Notes under the pieces: generated by a model
Databases searched by the model: none
Seen by the model: the letters and a program-made list of their open reading frames with translations, nothing else
What the model was told of the DNA's origin: nothing
NCBI GenBank assembly: GCA_029242545.1
Contig: JAQWTV010000044.1
Coordinates: 1-60,638 of the forward strand
Reading direction: 5' to 3'
Length of the DNA stretch: 60,638 nucleotides
DNA from: Roseibacillus sp.
Lineage (GTDB): Bacteria; Verrucomicrobiota; Verrucomicrobiia; Verrucomicrobiales; Akkermansiaceae
Made by a program: the position numbers and the translations under genes
Shown here: piece after piece, positions 1 through 10,295 of the stretch
Position numbering within the stretch: the first letter of the stretch is position 1
How the letters are laid out: each line of letters starts with the position of its first letter

Positions 1-1485
1 GGAGAAGATTTTCGAATGCTGGTCGCTGACCGTATTCACAAGCACTTCTTTAACGATGGCGCTTTTACTCCAATCCGCAATATCAGGCGCCTCCGGCTTC
101 GGACGGCAGAGGCTCGTCTGGGCTTCATTTCGGAGTCCGCCCGCTGGGGCTTTCGCTCGCCCACATCATGGGAGTCTTATCAGGCCAACCTGATGAACAA
201 CCATTTCCGCGGACTAACCGACACAATGGTGAGCCGATTCAAGTCGAATGGAATGTACCCGGACATCATTGCCCCGGTCTTTAGCCAGCATGGGGGATCC
301 GTAATGCCGACCACTCCCGTTTCGATGTCCACTGATGCCCGCACGGTCTATTACACCGTAGACGGGAATGACCCCCGCCTGCCCGGAGGAGTCCCGAATC
401 CAGTTGCCAATGTTGTCTCCCTCCGGACTGGGGCCGCAGGCAACAACGTTTCAGACCCTCTCTTCTTCCGGGCTCCAACCCGCTTAAGAGCCCGCGCCTA
501 CAACACACGCACGGGGGAGTGGAGCGCGTTGAGCGAGGCGCTTTTCACGATCGATAGCGAACCCGCGAGTCGACGAAACCTCGTCATTGCGGAACTTCAT
601 TACCACCCAGACGAACCATCCTCAGCAGAAGAATTACTCATAAGTCGTGACCGGGATGACTACGAATTTATCGAATTTCTCAATACCGGCTCGAGAAATA
701 TCGATCTCACCGGGGTCAGATTTGATTCTGGGATAAACTTTGCCTTCCCGGATAACACCGTTCTTGGATCAGGTGATCGCCTCTTGCTCTTACGAAACCG
801 AATTGCCTTTGAGGCACGCTATGGAGCCCTATCTGGCATCCAATGGTTCGAATATACGGGGCGGCTCAGCAATGATGGAGAAACCCTCCTCCTAACCGGG
901 CCATCTTCCCAGACCATCATTGACTTCTCCTACAACGACCAGCCTCCCTGGCCGACTTCTGCGGATGGAGAAGGCTCGAGCCTCGTCCTTCTCAATCCGG
1001 ATTCCGGCGGAGAAATGGGAGAACCCTCTAACTGGACCATCAGTCGCAATTCAGGAGGCACGCCTGGCGAACAAAGCGCACCAGCCTTGAGTTACCTTAC
1101 ATGGTCTGCGGGAAATAATCTTCAGGGAGGTCCTCAAGATGACGATGATCACGACGCCATCAGTAATTTCATGGAATTCCTCCACGGCACGGATCCCATA
1201 TCGCCCAACACGGAGCCTCCGCTTAGGATTCGGCTGGAGAGACTTGAGGTCAACGAGGTAACCAGCGACTATCTGGTCATCAGCTTTCAGCAGGACCTAA
1301 GAGCTCTCGGCTCTCTCTCCGTTGAGGTTTCAGACGACCTTATTAGCTGGAGTTCTGCCCCGGATCTGACCGAGCCACTGGCTCAGATCAAGAATGGGGA
1401 TGGCACGACAACCACCACTATCCGGATGACCCAGCCCGCTCAAAACCGCGAGAGCCCTTTATTTGTGAGACTACGGGGAGAGTAA
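1..1485 (+). CDS. Exported lamin-tail / chitobiase-C-terminal-like protein, 3' part (5' end outside the window)
   Basis: The frame is open from base 1, before the first ATG at 16, so the gene starts outside the window. Counting from that ATG, the opening residues (ADRIHKHFFNDG) look like the end of a CotH-kinase-like region. A stretch around residues 105-180 carries YYTVDGNDPR, typical of the chitobiase/beta-hexosaminidase C-terminal fold. Residues about 186-335 look like a lamin-tail domain (NLVIAELHYHPDEP, then EFIEFLNTG). An Asp-rich segment near residue 375 (DDDDHDAISNFMEFLHGTDP) resembles a thrombospondin type 3-like calcium-binding linker before a final beta domain. Such multidomain proteins are usually surface or secreted proteins in Verrucomicrobiota and Planctomycetota. 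The substrate is unknown. Confidence 0.8.
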   Translation, partial: GEDFRMLVADRIHKHFFNDGAFTPIRNIRRLRLRTAEARLGFISESARWGFRSPTSWESYQANLMNNHFRGLTDTMVSRFKSNGMYPDIIAPVFSQHGGSVMPTTPVSMSTDARTVYYTVDGNDPRLPGGVPNPVANVVSLRTGAAGNNVSDPLFFRAPTRLRARAYNTRTGEWSALSEALFTIDSEPASRRNLVIAELHYHPDEPSSAEELLISRDRDDYEFIEFLNTGSRNIDLTGVRFDSGINFAFPDNTVLGSGDRLLLLRNRIAFEARYGALSGIQWFEYTGRLSNDGETLLLTGPSSQTIIDFSYNDQPPWPTSADGEGSSLVLLNPDSGGEMGEPSNWTISRNSGGTPGEQSAPALSYLTWSAGNNLQGGPQDDDDHDAISNFMEFLHGTDPISPNTEPPLRIRLERLEVNEVTSDYLVISFQQDLRALGSLSVEVSDDLISWSSAPDLTEPLAQIKNGDGTTTTTIRMTQPAQNRESPLFVRLRGE

Positions 1486-1495
1486 CTCTCCTTTT
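1477..1495 (+). terminator. Candidate intrinsic terminator overlapping a stop codon
   Basis: GGAGAG and CTCTCC form a perfect 6-bp stem whose 3-base loop is the TAA stop codon of the lamin-tail gene, followed directly by TTTT and then CCCC. The T-tract is short, so termination may be partial. The position right at the gene end supports the call. Confidence 0.45.
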
Positions 1496-1636
1496 CCCCG
1501 GGACTACGCCCGCCGCTAGAGGCCCAGTTCTGGGCTATCCTGTCCATTAATCGGATCACAGAACCCAAATGCATCTGTATCGCAGGACTGCGTGGTTGTA
1601 AGAGGGCCATGTTTCATTGGAAACTGTAAGGAGCAC

Positions 1637-3847
1637 ATGAGAATCCAATCTGTCTGCGCTATTGCCACACTCGTCCTGGGCTTTCTCCCAGTCACATATG
1701 CAAATGTCTACAAGGCCCGCATCAATCCCAACTGGAGCCCTGATGGTTCATACATGTGGTATCGCAATAATCTGCCAGAGGGAGAACGCGAATTCATCCT
1801 GATCGACCTGCAGAAGGGCTTGCGCGAGCGAGCCTTCGACCACGACAAGCTGGCCGCCATCCTTCAGGAGGAGGGAGTGGGTAAATACACCGGCGCGAAG
1901 CTGCCTCTCGAAAACCTGTCCTTTGATCTTAAGAAACAGACCGCAACCTTCCGGGTGAATGGAAAATGGTTCCTCTGTGACCTCGAAACCTGTCAGCTTG
2001 AGAAGCTCGAACAACCCGCCATTCCTCTCGGAGCCAACAAGAAGGAAGACAGCAAGGAAGACACGAAGAAGAAATCCTACCGGGTCAGTAGAGATCTTTC
2101 ACCGGACAAAAAATGGAGAGCCTACATCAGGGACCACAACCTGTGGGTTCGCGCCAATACCGATGACAGCAGGGAGATCCAGCTCTCCTCAGACGGAGGG
2201 GAGAGCAAGAGCTACCATCAGCCTTTCTGGAGCCCTAATTCAAAAAACCTTATTGCGTTCCGCGTGCAGGCGGGCGACGCCCGCGAAGTGCACATGGTCC
2301 AATCCTCTCCCAAGGGCGGCGGACGGGCCAAACTGCAAACCCGGCGCTACCCTCTTCCGGGAGACAAATTTACCGCCCATGAACTTAACTGGTTCGACCT
2401 TGATAAAGGGACGCAGAGCAAACCAGACGTAGGAATCATTGATTTCCGAAGTCCACGCCTGCGCTGGAGCGCTGACGGCAGGATGATTCGCTACGAGAAG
2501 GTTGACCGGGGTCATCAACGCTTTCGCGTCATTGAGATTGATACCTTTACCGGCATTCACCGGAATATTATTGATGAGAAAACGGACACGTTTATCTGGA
2601 CCGAGCACGCCCTCCGACTAGGGATGCCCAAGGTCAACTGGCTATCAGGTCACAGGGAGATCCTTTACCTCTCAGAAAAGGATGGCCACCGCCATATCTA
2701 CCTGGTGGATGTAGATTCCGGAACCATGAATCCTGTAACTCGAGGCGATTTCGTGGTGCGCAATATCGACCTGGTTGATGAAAAAAAACGCCAGATCTGG
2801 TTCCGTGGTAGCGGGAAAAACCCTGACCAGGACCCTTATCTCATTCATTTCTATCGGGTCAATTTTGATGGAACTGGCTTCACCGCCCTCACCGAGGGAA
2901 ATGGCGACCATGAAATTCAATACTCCCCCGACCGCCGGTTCATCATTGACACTTATTCACGGATAGATCGGCCCCCCGTTCACGAACTCAGAAGGGTATC
3001 CAACGGTGAATTAGTCTGCGAGCTTGAGGAAACCGACATCAGCGAACTTGTCGCCTCGGGGTGGAAGTCGCCAGAGGTATTCTCTGCCAAGGGCCGCGAT
3101 GGACAAACTGAGATATGGGGAATTGTGTGCAAGCCCGCCAATTTTGATCCCAGCAAGAAATACCCCGTTCTGGAGGATATGTATGCCGGGCCGCACGATT
3201 CCTATGTCCCAAAGCGATGGAGTTCAGGCCGTCGCTACTCCTCATGGACTGAGATGGGCTTTGTCGTCATCAAGGTAGATGGCATGGGAACGGCCAACAG
3301 GTCCAAGGCGTTTCACGATATCTGCTGGAAAAACTTGAAGGATGCAGGGTTTCCCGATCGAATCCTGTGGCATAAGGCCTACGCTAACAACAACTCCTGG
3401 TATGACATAACCCGGGTGGGTATTTACGGTGGGTCCGCCGGGGGACAGAGTTCAACGGGCGCTCTCCTGTTTCATCCTGAATTCTATAAGGTAGCGGTCT
3501 CATCATGTGGGTGCCATGACAATAGAATGGATAAATCGTCGTGGAATGAGCAGTGGATGGGATATCCCGTAGGGCCTCAATACTCAGCATCGTCCAATAT
3601 CGACAACGCGCACAGGCTTCAGGGACGACTCCTGCTAATCGTGGGAGAACTTGATAACAATGTACCCCCGGAGTCTACTCTGCGACTGGCGGATGCACTC
3701 ATCCGCGCCAACAAGGACTTTGATATGATAGTGGTTCCAAATGGAGGACACGGTGGCGGCGGACGTCATGGGGACCGCCGTAGAAAAGATTTTTTCCGAA
3801 AGCACCTCCTTGGGATTGAACCCCCAAATTATAATATTTCAAAGTAG
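1637..3847 (+). CDS. Exported S9 family prolyl oligopeptidase (DPP IV type)
   Basis: A serine peptidase of the S9 (prolyl oligopeptidase / dipeptidyl peptidase IV) family, about 736 residues. The ATG at 1637 is preferred over one at 1592 because it has an AAGGAG Shine-Dalgarno just upstream and begins directly with a signal peptide (MRIQSVCAIATLVLGF, cleavage near TYA). An N-terminal beta-propeller (WSPDGSYMWY, SPDKKWRAYI, WSADGRMIRY blades) precedes a C-terminal alpha/beta hydrolase. The catalytic triad reads Ser600 in GGSAGG, Asp673 in GELDNNVPP and His705 in NGGHGGGG. It probably releases dipeptides from peptides in the periplasm or outside the cell. The DUF885 gene follows after 18 bp, so the two may be cotranscribed. 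Confidence 0.92.
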   Translation: MRIQSVCAIATLVLGFLPVTYANVYKARINPNWSPDGSYMWYRNNLPEGEREFILIDLQKGLRERAFDHDKLAAILQEEGVGKYTGAKLPLENLSFDLKKQTATFRVNGKWFLCDLETCQLEKLEQPAIPLGANKKEDSKEDTKKKSYRVSRDLSPDKKWRAYIRDHNLWVRANTDDSREIQLSSDGGESKSYHQPFWSPNSKNLIAFRVQAGDAREVHMVQSSPKGGGRAKLQTRRYPLPGDKFTAHELNWFDLDKGTQSKPDVGIIDFRSPRLRWSADGRMIRYEKVDRGHQRFRVIEIDTFTGIHRNIIDEKTDTFIWTEHALRLGMPKVNWLSGHREILYLSEKDGHRHIYLVDVDSGTMNPVTRGDFVVRNIDLVDEKKRQIWFRGSGKNPDQDPYLIHFYRVNFDGTGFTALTEGNGDHEIQYSPDRRFIIDTYSRIDRPPVHELRRVSNGELVCELEETDISELVASGWKSPEVFSAKGRDGQTEIWGIVCKPANFDPSKKYPVLEDMYAGPHDSYVPKRWSSGRRYSSWTEMGFVVIKVDGMGTANRSKAFHDICWKNLKDAGFPDRILWHKAYANNNSWYDITRVGIYGGSAGGQSSTGALLFHPEFYKVAVSSCGCHDNRMDKSSWNEQWMGYPVGPQYSASSNIDNAHRLQGRLLLIVGELDNNVPPESTLRLADALIRANKDFDMIVVPNGGHGGGGRHGDRRRKDFFRKHLLGIEPPNYNISK

Positions 3848-3865
3848 CTTTACCCTCGCCTGATC

Positions 3866-5701
3866 ATGAGCTCAAAAACCCAGCATCTCATTCCGGTAGT
3901 CCTGACCTTGGCAGGATCTGCTCTTCTTTCTGCTCAGGTCTCTACCACGGGACCGCGTTACGCTCCTCCCAATGGGGGCGAGATCGTCAAATCGCACACA
4001 AATGATTTTCGAGACCTTCTCGACCGTTTCTCAAGAGACCGGGAGACTCTTCAGAGGCAGTTTCCCTCTAAAATAGAACCGAAGAGAATGTCTGCCATGG
4101 AAAATTTCTTCAAGGAGTGGCATCGCGTTCTTCTGGAAATGAATTTTAACCAGATGAACCGGCCCGGGAAGGTGGATTACATTCTTTTCCGCCAGAAACT
4201 CGAGCGAGACCAGAACCAGTTCACCGTTGAGGCCGACCACTTAAGAACAGCCGCCAAGCTGCTTCCATTTATCGAGAAAATTACGGCCTTGGAATACGAG
4301 AGGAGGGCTCAGGGAAAATACAACCCACAGGAACTTGCTCCTCGACTGGAAAAACTTGCTCAGGAAATCGACCGAGCAGGCAAGCAGATCAAAGGTGCGG
4401 TTCTGGAGAGCAGAAAACATCAGAAGGAACACGGGCCTGACCTAAGCATGGAAAGAACATTTAAGTTGGCAGAGGAGGGATGCAGGGAGCTGCAAAAGGT
4501 TGTAGACAACTGGTTTAATTACTACCGCGGTTACGACCCTCTTCTAACATGGTGGATTACCGCACCAAGCAGACAGTTATCTACATCTCTGGGAGCCTAC
4601 GCCGATACCTTCAAGCCGGATCCGAAGACCCCATCTGGACCCACCCAAAAGGCACCCCAAAATGATTTTAACGCGGAGAATCACGTGCCCCCGGTTGGAG
4701 CCAAACATCTCGCGTCCCTTCTCGCCCATGAAATGATACCATACACCGCTGCCGAGCTCGTTGAAATCGGCAAGAAGGAACTGGCTTGGTGCGTGGAGCA
4801 GCAAAAAAAAGCGTCTGCTGAACTGGGATTTGGAGATGATGTCGCTGCCGCGTTGGATCACGTGAAAGCAAAACATGTCCCCCCAGGTGAGCAATCATCT
4901 GTCATCCGCCGCTTGGCGCTCGAAGCGATTGATTATCTTGAGGAAAATGCATTGGTAACCATCCCCCAGCTGGCTAAGGACAGCTGGAGAGTTGGGATGA
5001 TGTCGCCCGGCCGCCAGCGCTATAACCCGTTTTTCACGGGAGGATCTACTATCAGCGTTTCTTACCCTCACTTAGACATGAATCATGCCGACAAGCTGAT
5101 GAGCATGCGGGGTAATAACCCACATTTTTCGGCGGCTACGGTCCACCATGAGCTTATTCCGGGGCACCACCTGCAGGACTTCATGACCTCCCGTTACAAT
5201 ACTCATCGCGGCATTTACCGGACTGTCTTCTGGACCGAGGGCTGGGCTCTCTACTGGGAAATGCTCCTATGGGATCGCGGATTCCCAAAAACTGCAGAAG
5301 ACAAAATGGGATTCCTATTTTGGCGCATGCACCGGTGTGTTCGTATTATTTTTTCCCTTGGATATCATCTTGGTCAGTTTACCCCTCAGCAATGCGCTGA
5401 TATGCTTGTCGATGTAGTCGGTCATGAGCGTACTCACGCCGAGGGAGAAGTCCGTCGCTCCCTCGCTCCTGGCACTCCAGTACTTTATCAGTGCGCCTAT
5501 ATGCTTGGAGGCATGCAATTCCATGTCCTCCATAAGGAACTGGTTGCCTCAGGAAAAATGACAGCACGGGAATTTCATGATCGAGTCCTCAGAGGAAATC
5601 GAATTCCTGTGGAAATGGTTCGGGCCGAGATAGCTGACGTGCCCCTGACTAGAGATTACAGAAGCAACTGGCGTTTTGCGGAGCAGTTCAAAAAGAACTG
5701 A
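3866..5701 (+). CDS. Exported DUF885 family protein, putative metallopeptidase
   Basis: A 611-residue protein with a signal peptide (cleavage after the LLSA/Q region near residue 23). The C-terminal half has the DUF885 signature HELIPGHH around residues 428-435, followed by a Trp/Glu-rich segment (WTEGWALYWE). This resembles the HExxH plus downstream Glu arrangement of gluzincin peptidases, so a zinc peptidase is the usual guess for the family; no substrate can be read from the sequence. The first 250 residues are helical and charged. It lies 18 bp after an S9 peptidase, which fits a role in peptide degradation. Its 3' end overlaps the convergent lyase-like gene by 14 bp. Confidence 0.88.
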   Translation: MSSKTQHLIPVVLTLAGSALLSAQVSTTGPRYAPPNGGEIVKSHTNDFRDLLDRFSRDRETLQRQFPSKIEPKRMSAMENFFKEWHRVLLEMNFNQMNRPGKVDYILFRQKLERDQNQFTVEADHLRTAAKLLPFIEKITALEYERRAQGKYNPQELAPRLEKLAQEIDRAGKQIKGAVLESRKHQKEHGPDLSMERTFKLAEEGCRELQKVVDNWFNYYRGYDPLLTWWITAPSRQLSTSLGAYADTFKPDPKTPSGPTQKAPQNDFNAENHVPPVGAKHLASLLAHEMIPYTAAELVEIGKKELAWCVEQQKKASAELGFGDDVAAALDHVKAKHVPPGEQSSVIRRLALEAIDYLEENALVTIPQLAKDSWRVGMMSPGRQRYNPFFTGGSTISVSYPHLDMNHADKLMSMRGNNPHFSAATVHHELIPGHHLQDFMTSRYNTHRGIYRTVFWTEGWALYWEMLLWDRGFPKTAEDKMGFLFWRMHRCVRIIFSLGYHLGQFTPQQCADMLVDVVGHERTHAEGEVRRSLAPGTPVLYQCAYMLGGMQFHVLHKELVASGKMTAREFHDRVLRGNRIPVEMVRAEIADVPLTRDYRSNWRFAEQFKKN

Positions 5702-7730
5702 CCGGCCATCGATCTTGCATCTTCCAATCCGACGTGCTGACCCGGTCATAAGTAAGGGTAGTGGTAACCCCACGAAGCTGAGAGCAGGCAGGCAACCCAA
5801 GATAAACAGCCTGCTCCATCCTCACGTTGACAGAGCCGAGACCTTGCCAGCGGATCCCATCTGGAGACATGGATCCGGAAAACGTATTTCCCACTCGCTC
5901 CAACCTGATCCAGTATGGCGCACTGAGACGATTTTTTTTGATCACGTATTGCTCTCCTATCGGCTCGAGCTTACCTGTGATGGTCTCGCCTCCTTGCTCC
6001 ATTCGGGAAACCAGCCCTCCGTTCCAATGAGGATGCAGAAGAACAGATACATGTTGCGAGTCAGGCCGAAGATTTGCCCGCATCATCACTCCAGGGGTAG
6101 CCCATTGTGAGCTCATCGGCCGCCTGACACGAGCGGTAATCACACCGTCGCCTTCCATACTTGCATATAGATAGTGAAAGGTATCTGCGCGTCCCCCAAC
6201 CTGATCACCCTCACCCTCCATCGAAAAAGCATCTCCATTGTATTCCACGAATCCCGGGACAGTAGTTGCCCCAATATCAGAGGAGCCCCACGCACCCGGC
6301 AAACCCGCGCAAGCGGCGATAGTTGCGGAAGGAGCACTTCTCCCCACTTCGTTACTCGCAGTAGCCTTATAGTAGTAGAGCTCGCCACTCTTTAAGGGCT
6401 CATCCAGATATTCAGACGCCCGCAGCGAGGGCGCAAGCACCTGAAAAGGACCATCAGGACTGGACGACCTCATCAATTCATAAGTCTTTGCATCACTGCA
6501 CCCCAACGGGTCAACAGACCCAACCCAGGAGATCCTTACCCCTCGGCCAGAGCTCCTCATAACAAATCCAGAGGGCACCCCTGGCGCAGATCGCACCACT
6601 GGACTCGCCTTGCTCTCCCTCCGGTGAGAAAGAGTTCCAAGTCCCGCATGGTCCCTGCTGAACCCTTCCGGACCCTTAAGCTCAAGAACCCGGGCCGAGT
6701 AAGGAGCCGGGACATTCCTGCGCCTTGAGTAATGATTGAAAATGCGCTCATAAATGGGCCAGAAACTCCCCCGGCTCAACGGGGAGATCTTATCGTAATT
6801 GTTGTTGCGTCCTCCTCGGCCATATTTACCTGTGCGATCAAGGTAATGCCGAAAAGGCACATTCTCGCCTAACCCATATTGAGCGGTATATTCAAACCCT
6901 TTGAGTATCCTGTTCTTTCCCCAGCCATAAAGGTCTACCCCCTGATTCCACGCTACTTCTGCAACACAACCCAGCAACCCAAGACCCAGTTGAGCATAGT
7001 GCTGCGCCCGGGTTGTTTCCTGACACTGGCCGCTCGGAAATACAACCATGTGCGGAATACTTCCATTACCAGCTCCGGCAACAGCATATCGAACAGTCTC
7101 CTCAAACATTTTTCGATCGCTGCAATACACCGCGATTGCCATCCGGGTCTGAAGCGCCGCGGTTTCCCAGTTCCCATTCGCAAAATATGCATAATGCTCA
7201 AGTGGTGGATCCCATACTTCGCGAAACCATCTTTCACAGAGAAGCGCCTCCGTCTCCGTCCACCCGGATTCGGTGTGACGAAGAATCTCGGCAGCATTCA
7301 CGAACATGAACCCCTGAAGGCCTGCCGCAAGAACTCCATCGATTCCACCCACTTTCTTTAGAGTCATAGTCCACGCATTGAGAATCTGTATCGCCTTGCG
7401 AGCATGCTCTTTCTTGCCTGTTAAAGCCCACATCAGAGCATTCTGGTATACTGCCAGCGCATCGCTCTCCGCCTCACCCTTCCGAATATTGGGTGCCCTG
7501 CCCCACTCGGGAAAAGGGCCCTTTAATCCATAGTCAGACTTAGCGTAAGAGCTATCCTCCAGAATTTTGAACCCCTCGTAAATTGGACCTTTCCGCGAAG
7601 ACACAGCCAGGTGTATCCGTTCGAGGTCCGAGGTGGTGTGGAGTAAGCCCGGGTGAACAAAAGAGCTCTCCGCCCTCGCGGCGCTGACCAGAGCTCCTGC
7701 AAACACTAGTAAAAATATCAGAAATTTCAT
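5688..7730 (-). CDS. Exported alginate-lyase-like polysaccharide lyase with FN3 and beta-sandwich domains
   Basis: A 680-residue protein with a clear signal peptide (MKFLIFLLVFAGALVSAARA). Residues about 25-330 resemble the alpha/alpha-toroid alginate lyase superfamily (LLHTTSDLERIH, NALMWALTGKKEHARKAIQILNAW reduced here to the key helix, FANGNWETA, and a tract containing FPSGQCQETTRAQHY). A fibronectin type III-like domain follows at about 385-475. Residues 480-680 form a DUF1349/LamG-like beta-sandwich (DIGATTVPG, ARVRRPMSSQWATPGVMMR) often attached to carbohydrate-active enzymes. It probably cleaves or binds an acidic polysaccharide; the substrate is not determinable. It is convergent with the DUF885 gene and divergent from the next S9 peptidase, 202 bp away. 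Confidence 0.8.
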   Translation of the reverse strand: MKFLIFLLVFAGALVSAARAESSFVHPGLLHTTSDLERIHLAVSSRKGPIYEGFKILEDSSYAKSDYGLKGPFPEWGRAPNIRKGEAESDALAVYQNALMWALTGKKEHARKAIQILNAWTMTLKKVGGIDGVLAAGLQGFMFVNAAEILRHTESGWTETEALLCERWFREVWDPPLEHYAYFANGNWETAALQTRMAIAVYCSDRKMFEETVRYAVAGAGNGSIPHMVVFPSGQCQETTRAQHYAQLGLGLLGCVAEVAWNQGVDLYGWGKNRILKGFEYTAQYGLGENVPFRHYLDRTGKYGRGGRNNNYDKISPLSRGSFWPIYERIFNHYSRRRNVPAPYSARVLELKGPEGFSRDHAGLGTLSHRRESKASPVVRSAPGVPSGFVMRSSGRGVRISWVGSVDPLGCSDAKTYELMRSSSPDGPFQVLAPSLRASEYLDEPLKSGELYYYKATASNEVGRSAPSATIAACAGLPGAWGSSDIGATTVPGFVEYNGDAFSMEGEGDQVGGRADTFHYLYASMEGDGVITARVRRPMSSQWATPGVMMRANLRPDSQHVSVLLHPHWNGGLVSRMEQGGETITGKLEPIGEQYVIKKNRLSAPYWIRLERVGNTFSGSMSPDGIRWQGLGSVNVRMEQAVYLGLPACSQLRGVTTTLTYDRVSTSDWKMQDRWPVSSF

Positions 7731-7932
7731 TGTTCTAACACGACAGCATTGAAGGTTGATACCCCCTGCTTATGCTTCCTGTTACCAAGATTGCATCAAC
7801 TTCTATGGAAGGGCCTCAGCAAGCCCTCGCAAATCCCAACACATCACGCTGAAGAGGGGAACGTCAACATCGCGGAATGTTTTTATTTCCACCATAAGCC
7901 TGTCAGCCTCTAGCCAGCCACAACGCTGATCC

Positions 7933-10203
7933 ATGAAAAAAGGCTCCCTCTTTACAGGCTACAAAACCCTTCCCTTCGCACTGACCTGCCTCGCTGGTTC
8001 ATGGTCTGATGCCTCTCCCCCTCCTACCTCACTGTCTCTAGCTAGAATTCACGACAAGGAGGACCTCAAGGAGAAGCGCTTTGACCTGAAGTGGCTTGAG
8101 GATGGCGACAGCTATACCTTCCTACGAAAGTCTGAGCAGGAAAAATACAAGGAGAGCAAAGGGATATGGTTATCTACCGCCACTAATCCGGACCATCCTA
8201 CAATTCTCGTTTCAGCCGAGGAGCTTGTGACCGACCAGTCGGAGAGCCCCCTTGAGATCGACGGATACGCTCTTTCTCCAGACCGTTCGCTTCTTCTCCT
8301 TTATACAAATTCAGAGCGGGTGTGGCGCCGTAATTCTCGAGGCGACTACTGGATTTATAATCTACAGGCTAAAACCCTGCATAAACTGGGAGGGCCCGAC
8401 GCCGCTCCCTCCTCGCTCATGTTCGCGAAACTCAGCCCCAGAGGAACCCATGTGGCCTATGTCCGGGGAGCCAACATCCAGATTGAGTCTCTCGAGGATC
8501 ACTCCATTCGGACCCTGACGACCAACAGCAACAACCAAATCTTTAATGGTCGTTTCGACTGGGTATACGAAGAAGAACTCGGAGTCCGGGATGGATTCCG
8601 CTGGAGCCCAGACGGCAAGGCTATCGCATATTGGCAATTTGATGAGACCGGCGTCCGCAAGCAGACTCTGGTCGATAACATCTCTAATCTATACCCCAAG
8701 GTGACACGCTTCGGTTACCCGAAGGCAGGACAGAGAAATGCCTCCTGCCGGGTGGGAGTCGTTGAAATCGAAACTACCGAAACCACCTGGATCCAGATTC
8801 CCGGAGACCCACGCGAACACTACCTCGCGAGGATGGAATGGGCCGGGTCCGACAATTCTGACGAGCTTGTTATTCAACAACTAAACCGAGCTCAGAACAC
8901 CAAAGTGGTGATGATCGCCCAAAGAAGGAGTGGAAGAGCAAGGACGGTTCTTACCGAGGAGGATCCTACCTGGGTGATCATGAACAACGACCTTCATTGG
9001 ACTCCGGATGGAAGACATTTCACCTGGACCAGCGAACGTGATGGCTGGGAGCAGCTTTACAGGGTCTCCCGGGATGGAACGAGGACCACCAAGCTCACCA
9101 TTGATGATTTTGATATCGACCTCCTCCATGTCGACAACACCGGCCTCTGGGCCTACTTTCTCGCCAGTCCCGAGGAACCTTCCCAACGCTATCTCTACCG
9201 AATCGGCCTCGACGGACAAGGATTAAGCCGCCTGACTCCCGAGAGCGAACACCGGGGCACCCACTCCTATCGCATCTCTCCATCAGGAAAATTTGCGGTC
9301 TGGACCCGGTCAGACGCAGATACACCCTCTGTTACCCGTCTTGTTAGTCTCCCGGACCATGCCATCATTAAGACTCTGGAGGATAATGCAGAGCTTCATA
9401 CAAAGATTGACGCTCTCAAGCTCGCCCCGGTGGAATTCTTTGAGGTCGAAATTGGCGAAGGGATCCATTTACCGGCCCGCTGTATCCGTCCTCCAAATAT
9501 CGATAGAACCCGTAAGTATCCCCTGCTCATCTACGTTTACGGCGAACCCGCCGGGCAGGTGGTTCGAGACAGCTGGGGAGGACTTTGGCACCACATGCTG
9601 GCCCAGCAAGGTTATGTCGTGATGAGCTTTGATAACCGCGGCAGCCGGTCCCCTCTGGGTCGAGTTTGGCGCCGAGAAGCCTACCGGGAAATTGGGATTC
9701 TCCCCCCGAAGGACCAAGCCGCGGCAGTCAGGGCAGTTCTCGCGGAACGGCCCTGGCTTGACGCAAAAAGGATTGGTTCCTGGGGTTGGAGCGGTGGCGG
9801 CTCGATGAGCCTTAATGCCATTTTTAAATATCCTGATCTTTATCATACCGCCATCGCTGTCGCCTCCGTTCCTGACCAGAGACATTACGACACGATCTAT
9901 CAGGAGCGCTACATGGGGCTTCCGAGTGAAAATCGCAAAGCCTTCCGCGAGGGCTCACCAATCAACTTTGCCCAGAATCTGAAAGGCAATCTCCTGATAA
10001 TCCATGGCGCTGCAGACGATAACTGCCACTACCAAACCTACCTGCGGCTTGTTGACAAACTCATCGAGCATAACAAAGCATTCTCAATGATGACCTACCC
10101 TCAAGGCACCCATTCAATCCGAGAGGGGAAAAATGCACGGCGTCACCTGTATGAGACAATGACCCGATTCCTGCATAACAAGATGCCTCCCGGCCCTCGC
10201 TAA
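7933..10203 (+). CDS. Exported dipeptidyl peptidase IV-like S9 peptidase
   Basis: A 756-residue S9 peptidase, closer to true DPP IV than the one at 1637. It has an N-terminal signal-like segment, a DPP IV beta-propeller with the double-Glu segment YEEELGVRDG that anchors the substrate amino terminus in DPP IV enzymes, and a C-terminal alpha/beta hydrolase domain. The triad is Ser620 in GWSGGGS, Asp695 in HGAADDNCHY and His727 in QGTHSI. It should remove N-terminal Xaa-Pro dipeptides in the periplasm or at the cell surface. Together with the S9 and DUF885 genes it suggests a peptide-scavenging region. The TetR gene starts 92 bp downstream on the same strand. Confidence 0.94.
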   Translation: MKKGSLFTGYKTLPFALTCLAGSWSDASPPPTSLSLARIHDKEDLKEKRFDLKWLEDGDSYTFLRKSEQEKYKESKGIWLSTATNPDHPTILVSAEELVTDQSESPLEIDGYALSPDRSLLLLYTNSERVWRRNSRGDYWIYNLQAKTLHKLGGPDAAPSSLMFAKLSPRGTHVAYVRGANIQIESLEDHSIRTLTTNSNNQIFNGRFDWVYEEELGVRDGFRWSPDGKAIAYWQFDETGVRKQTLVDNISNLYPKVTRFGYPKAGQRNASCRVGVVEIETTETTWIQIPGDPREHYLARMEWAGSDNSDELVIQQLNRAQNTKVVMIAQRRSGRARTVLTEEDPTWVIMNNDLHWTPDGRHFTWTSERDGWEQLYRVSRDGTRTTKLTIDDFDIDLLHVDNTGLWAYFLASPEEPSQRYLYRIGLDGQGLSRLTPESEHRGTHSYRISPSGKFAVWTRSDADTPSVTRLVSLPDHAIIKTLEDNAELHTKIDALKLAPVEFFEVEIGEGIHLPARCIRPPNIDRTRKYPLLIYVYGEPAGQVVRDSWGGLWHHMLAQQGYVVMSFDNRGSRSPLGRVWRREAYREIGILPPKDQAAAVRAVLAERPWLDAKRIGSWGWSGGGSMSLNAIFKYPDLYHTAIAVASVPDQRHYDTIYQERYMGLPSENRKAFREGSPINFAQNLKGNLLIIHGAADDNCHYQTYLRLVDKLIEHNKAFSMMTYPQGTHSIREGKNARRHLYETMTRFLHNKMPPGPR

Positions 10204-10295
10204 GCGTTCCTCCCCGAAGACCTTCACAAAGCGCACCCCGAAAACGAAGTGGAAGCCTCGCTTGCAACATTCCTTCAGGTATGTAGGTTCGCTTT

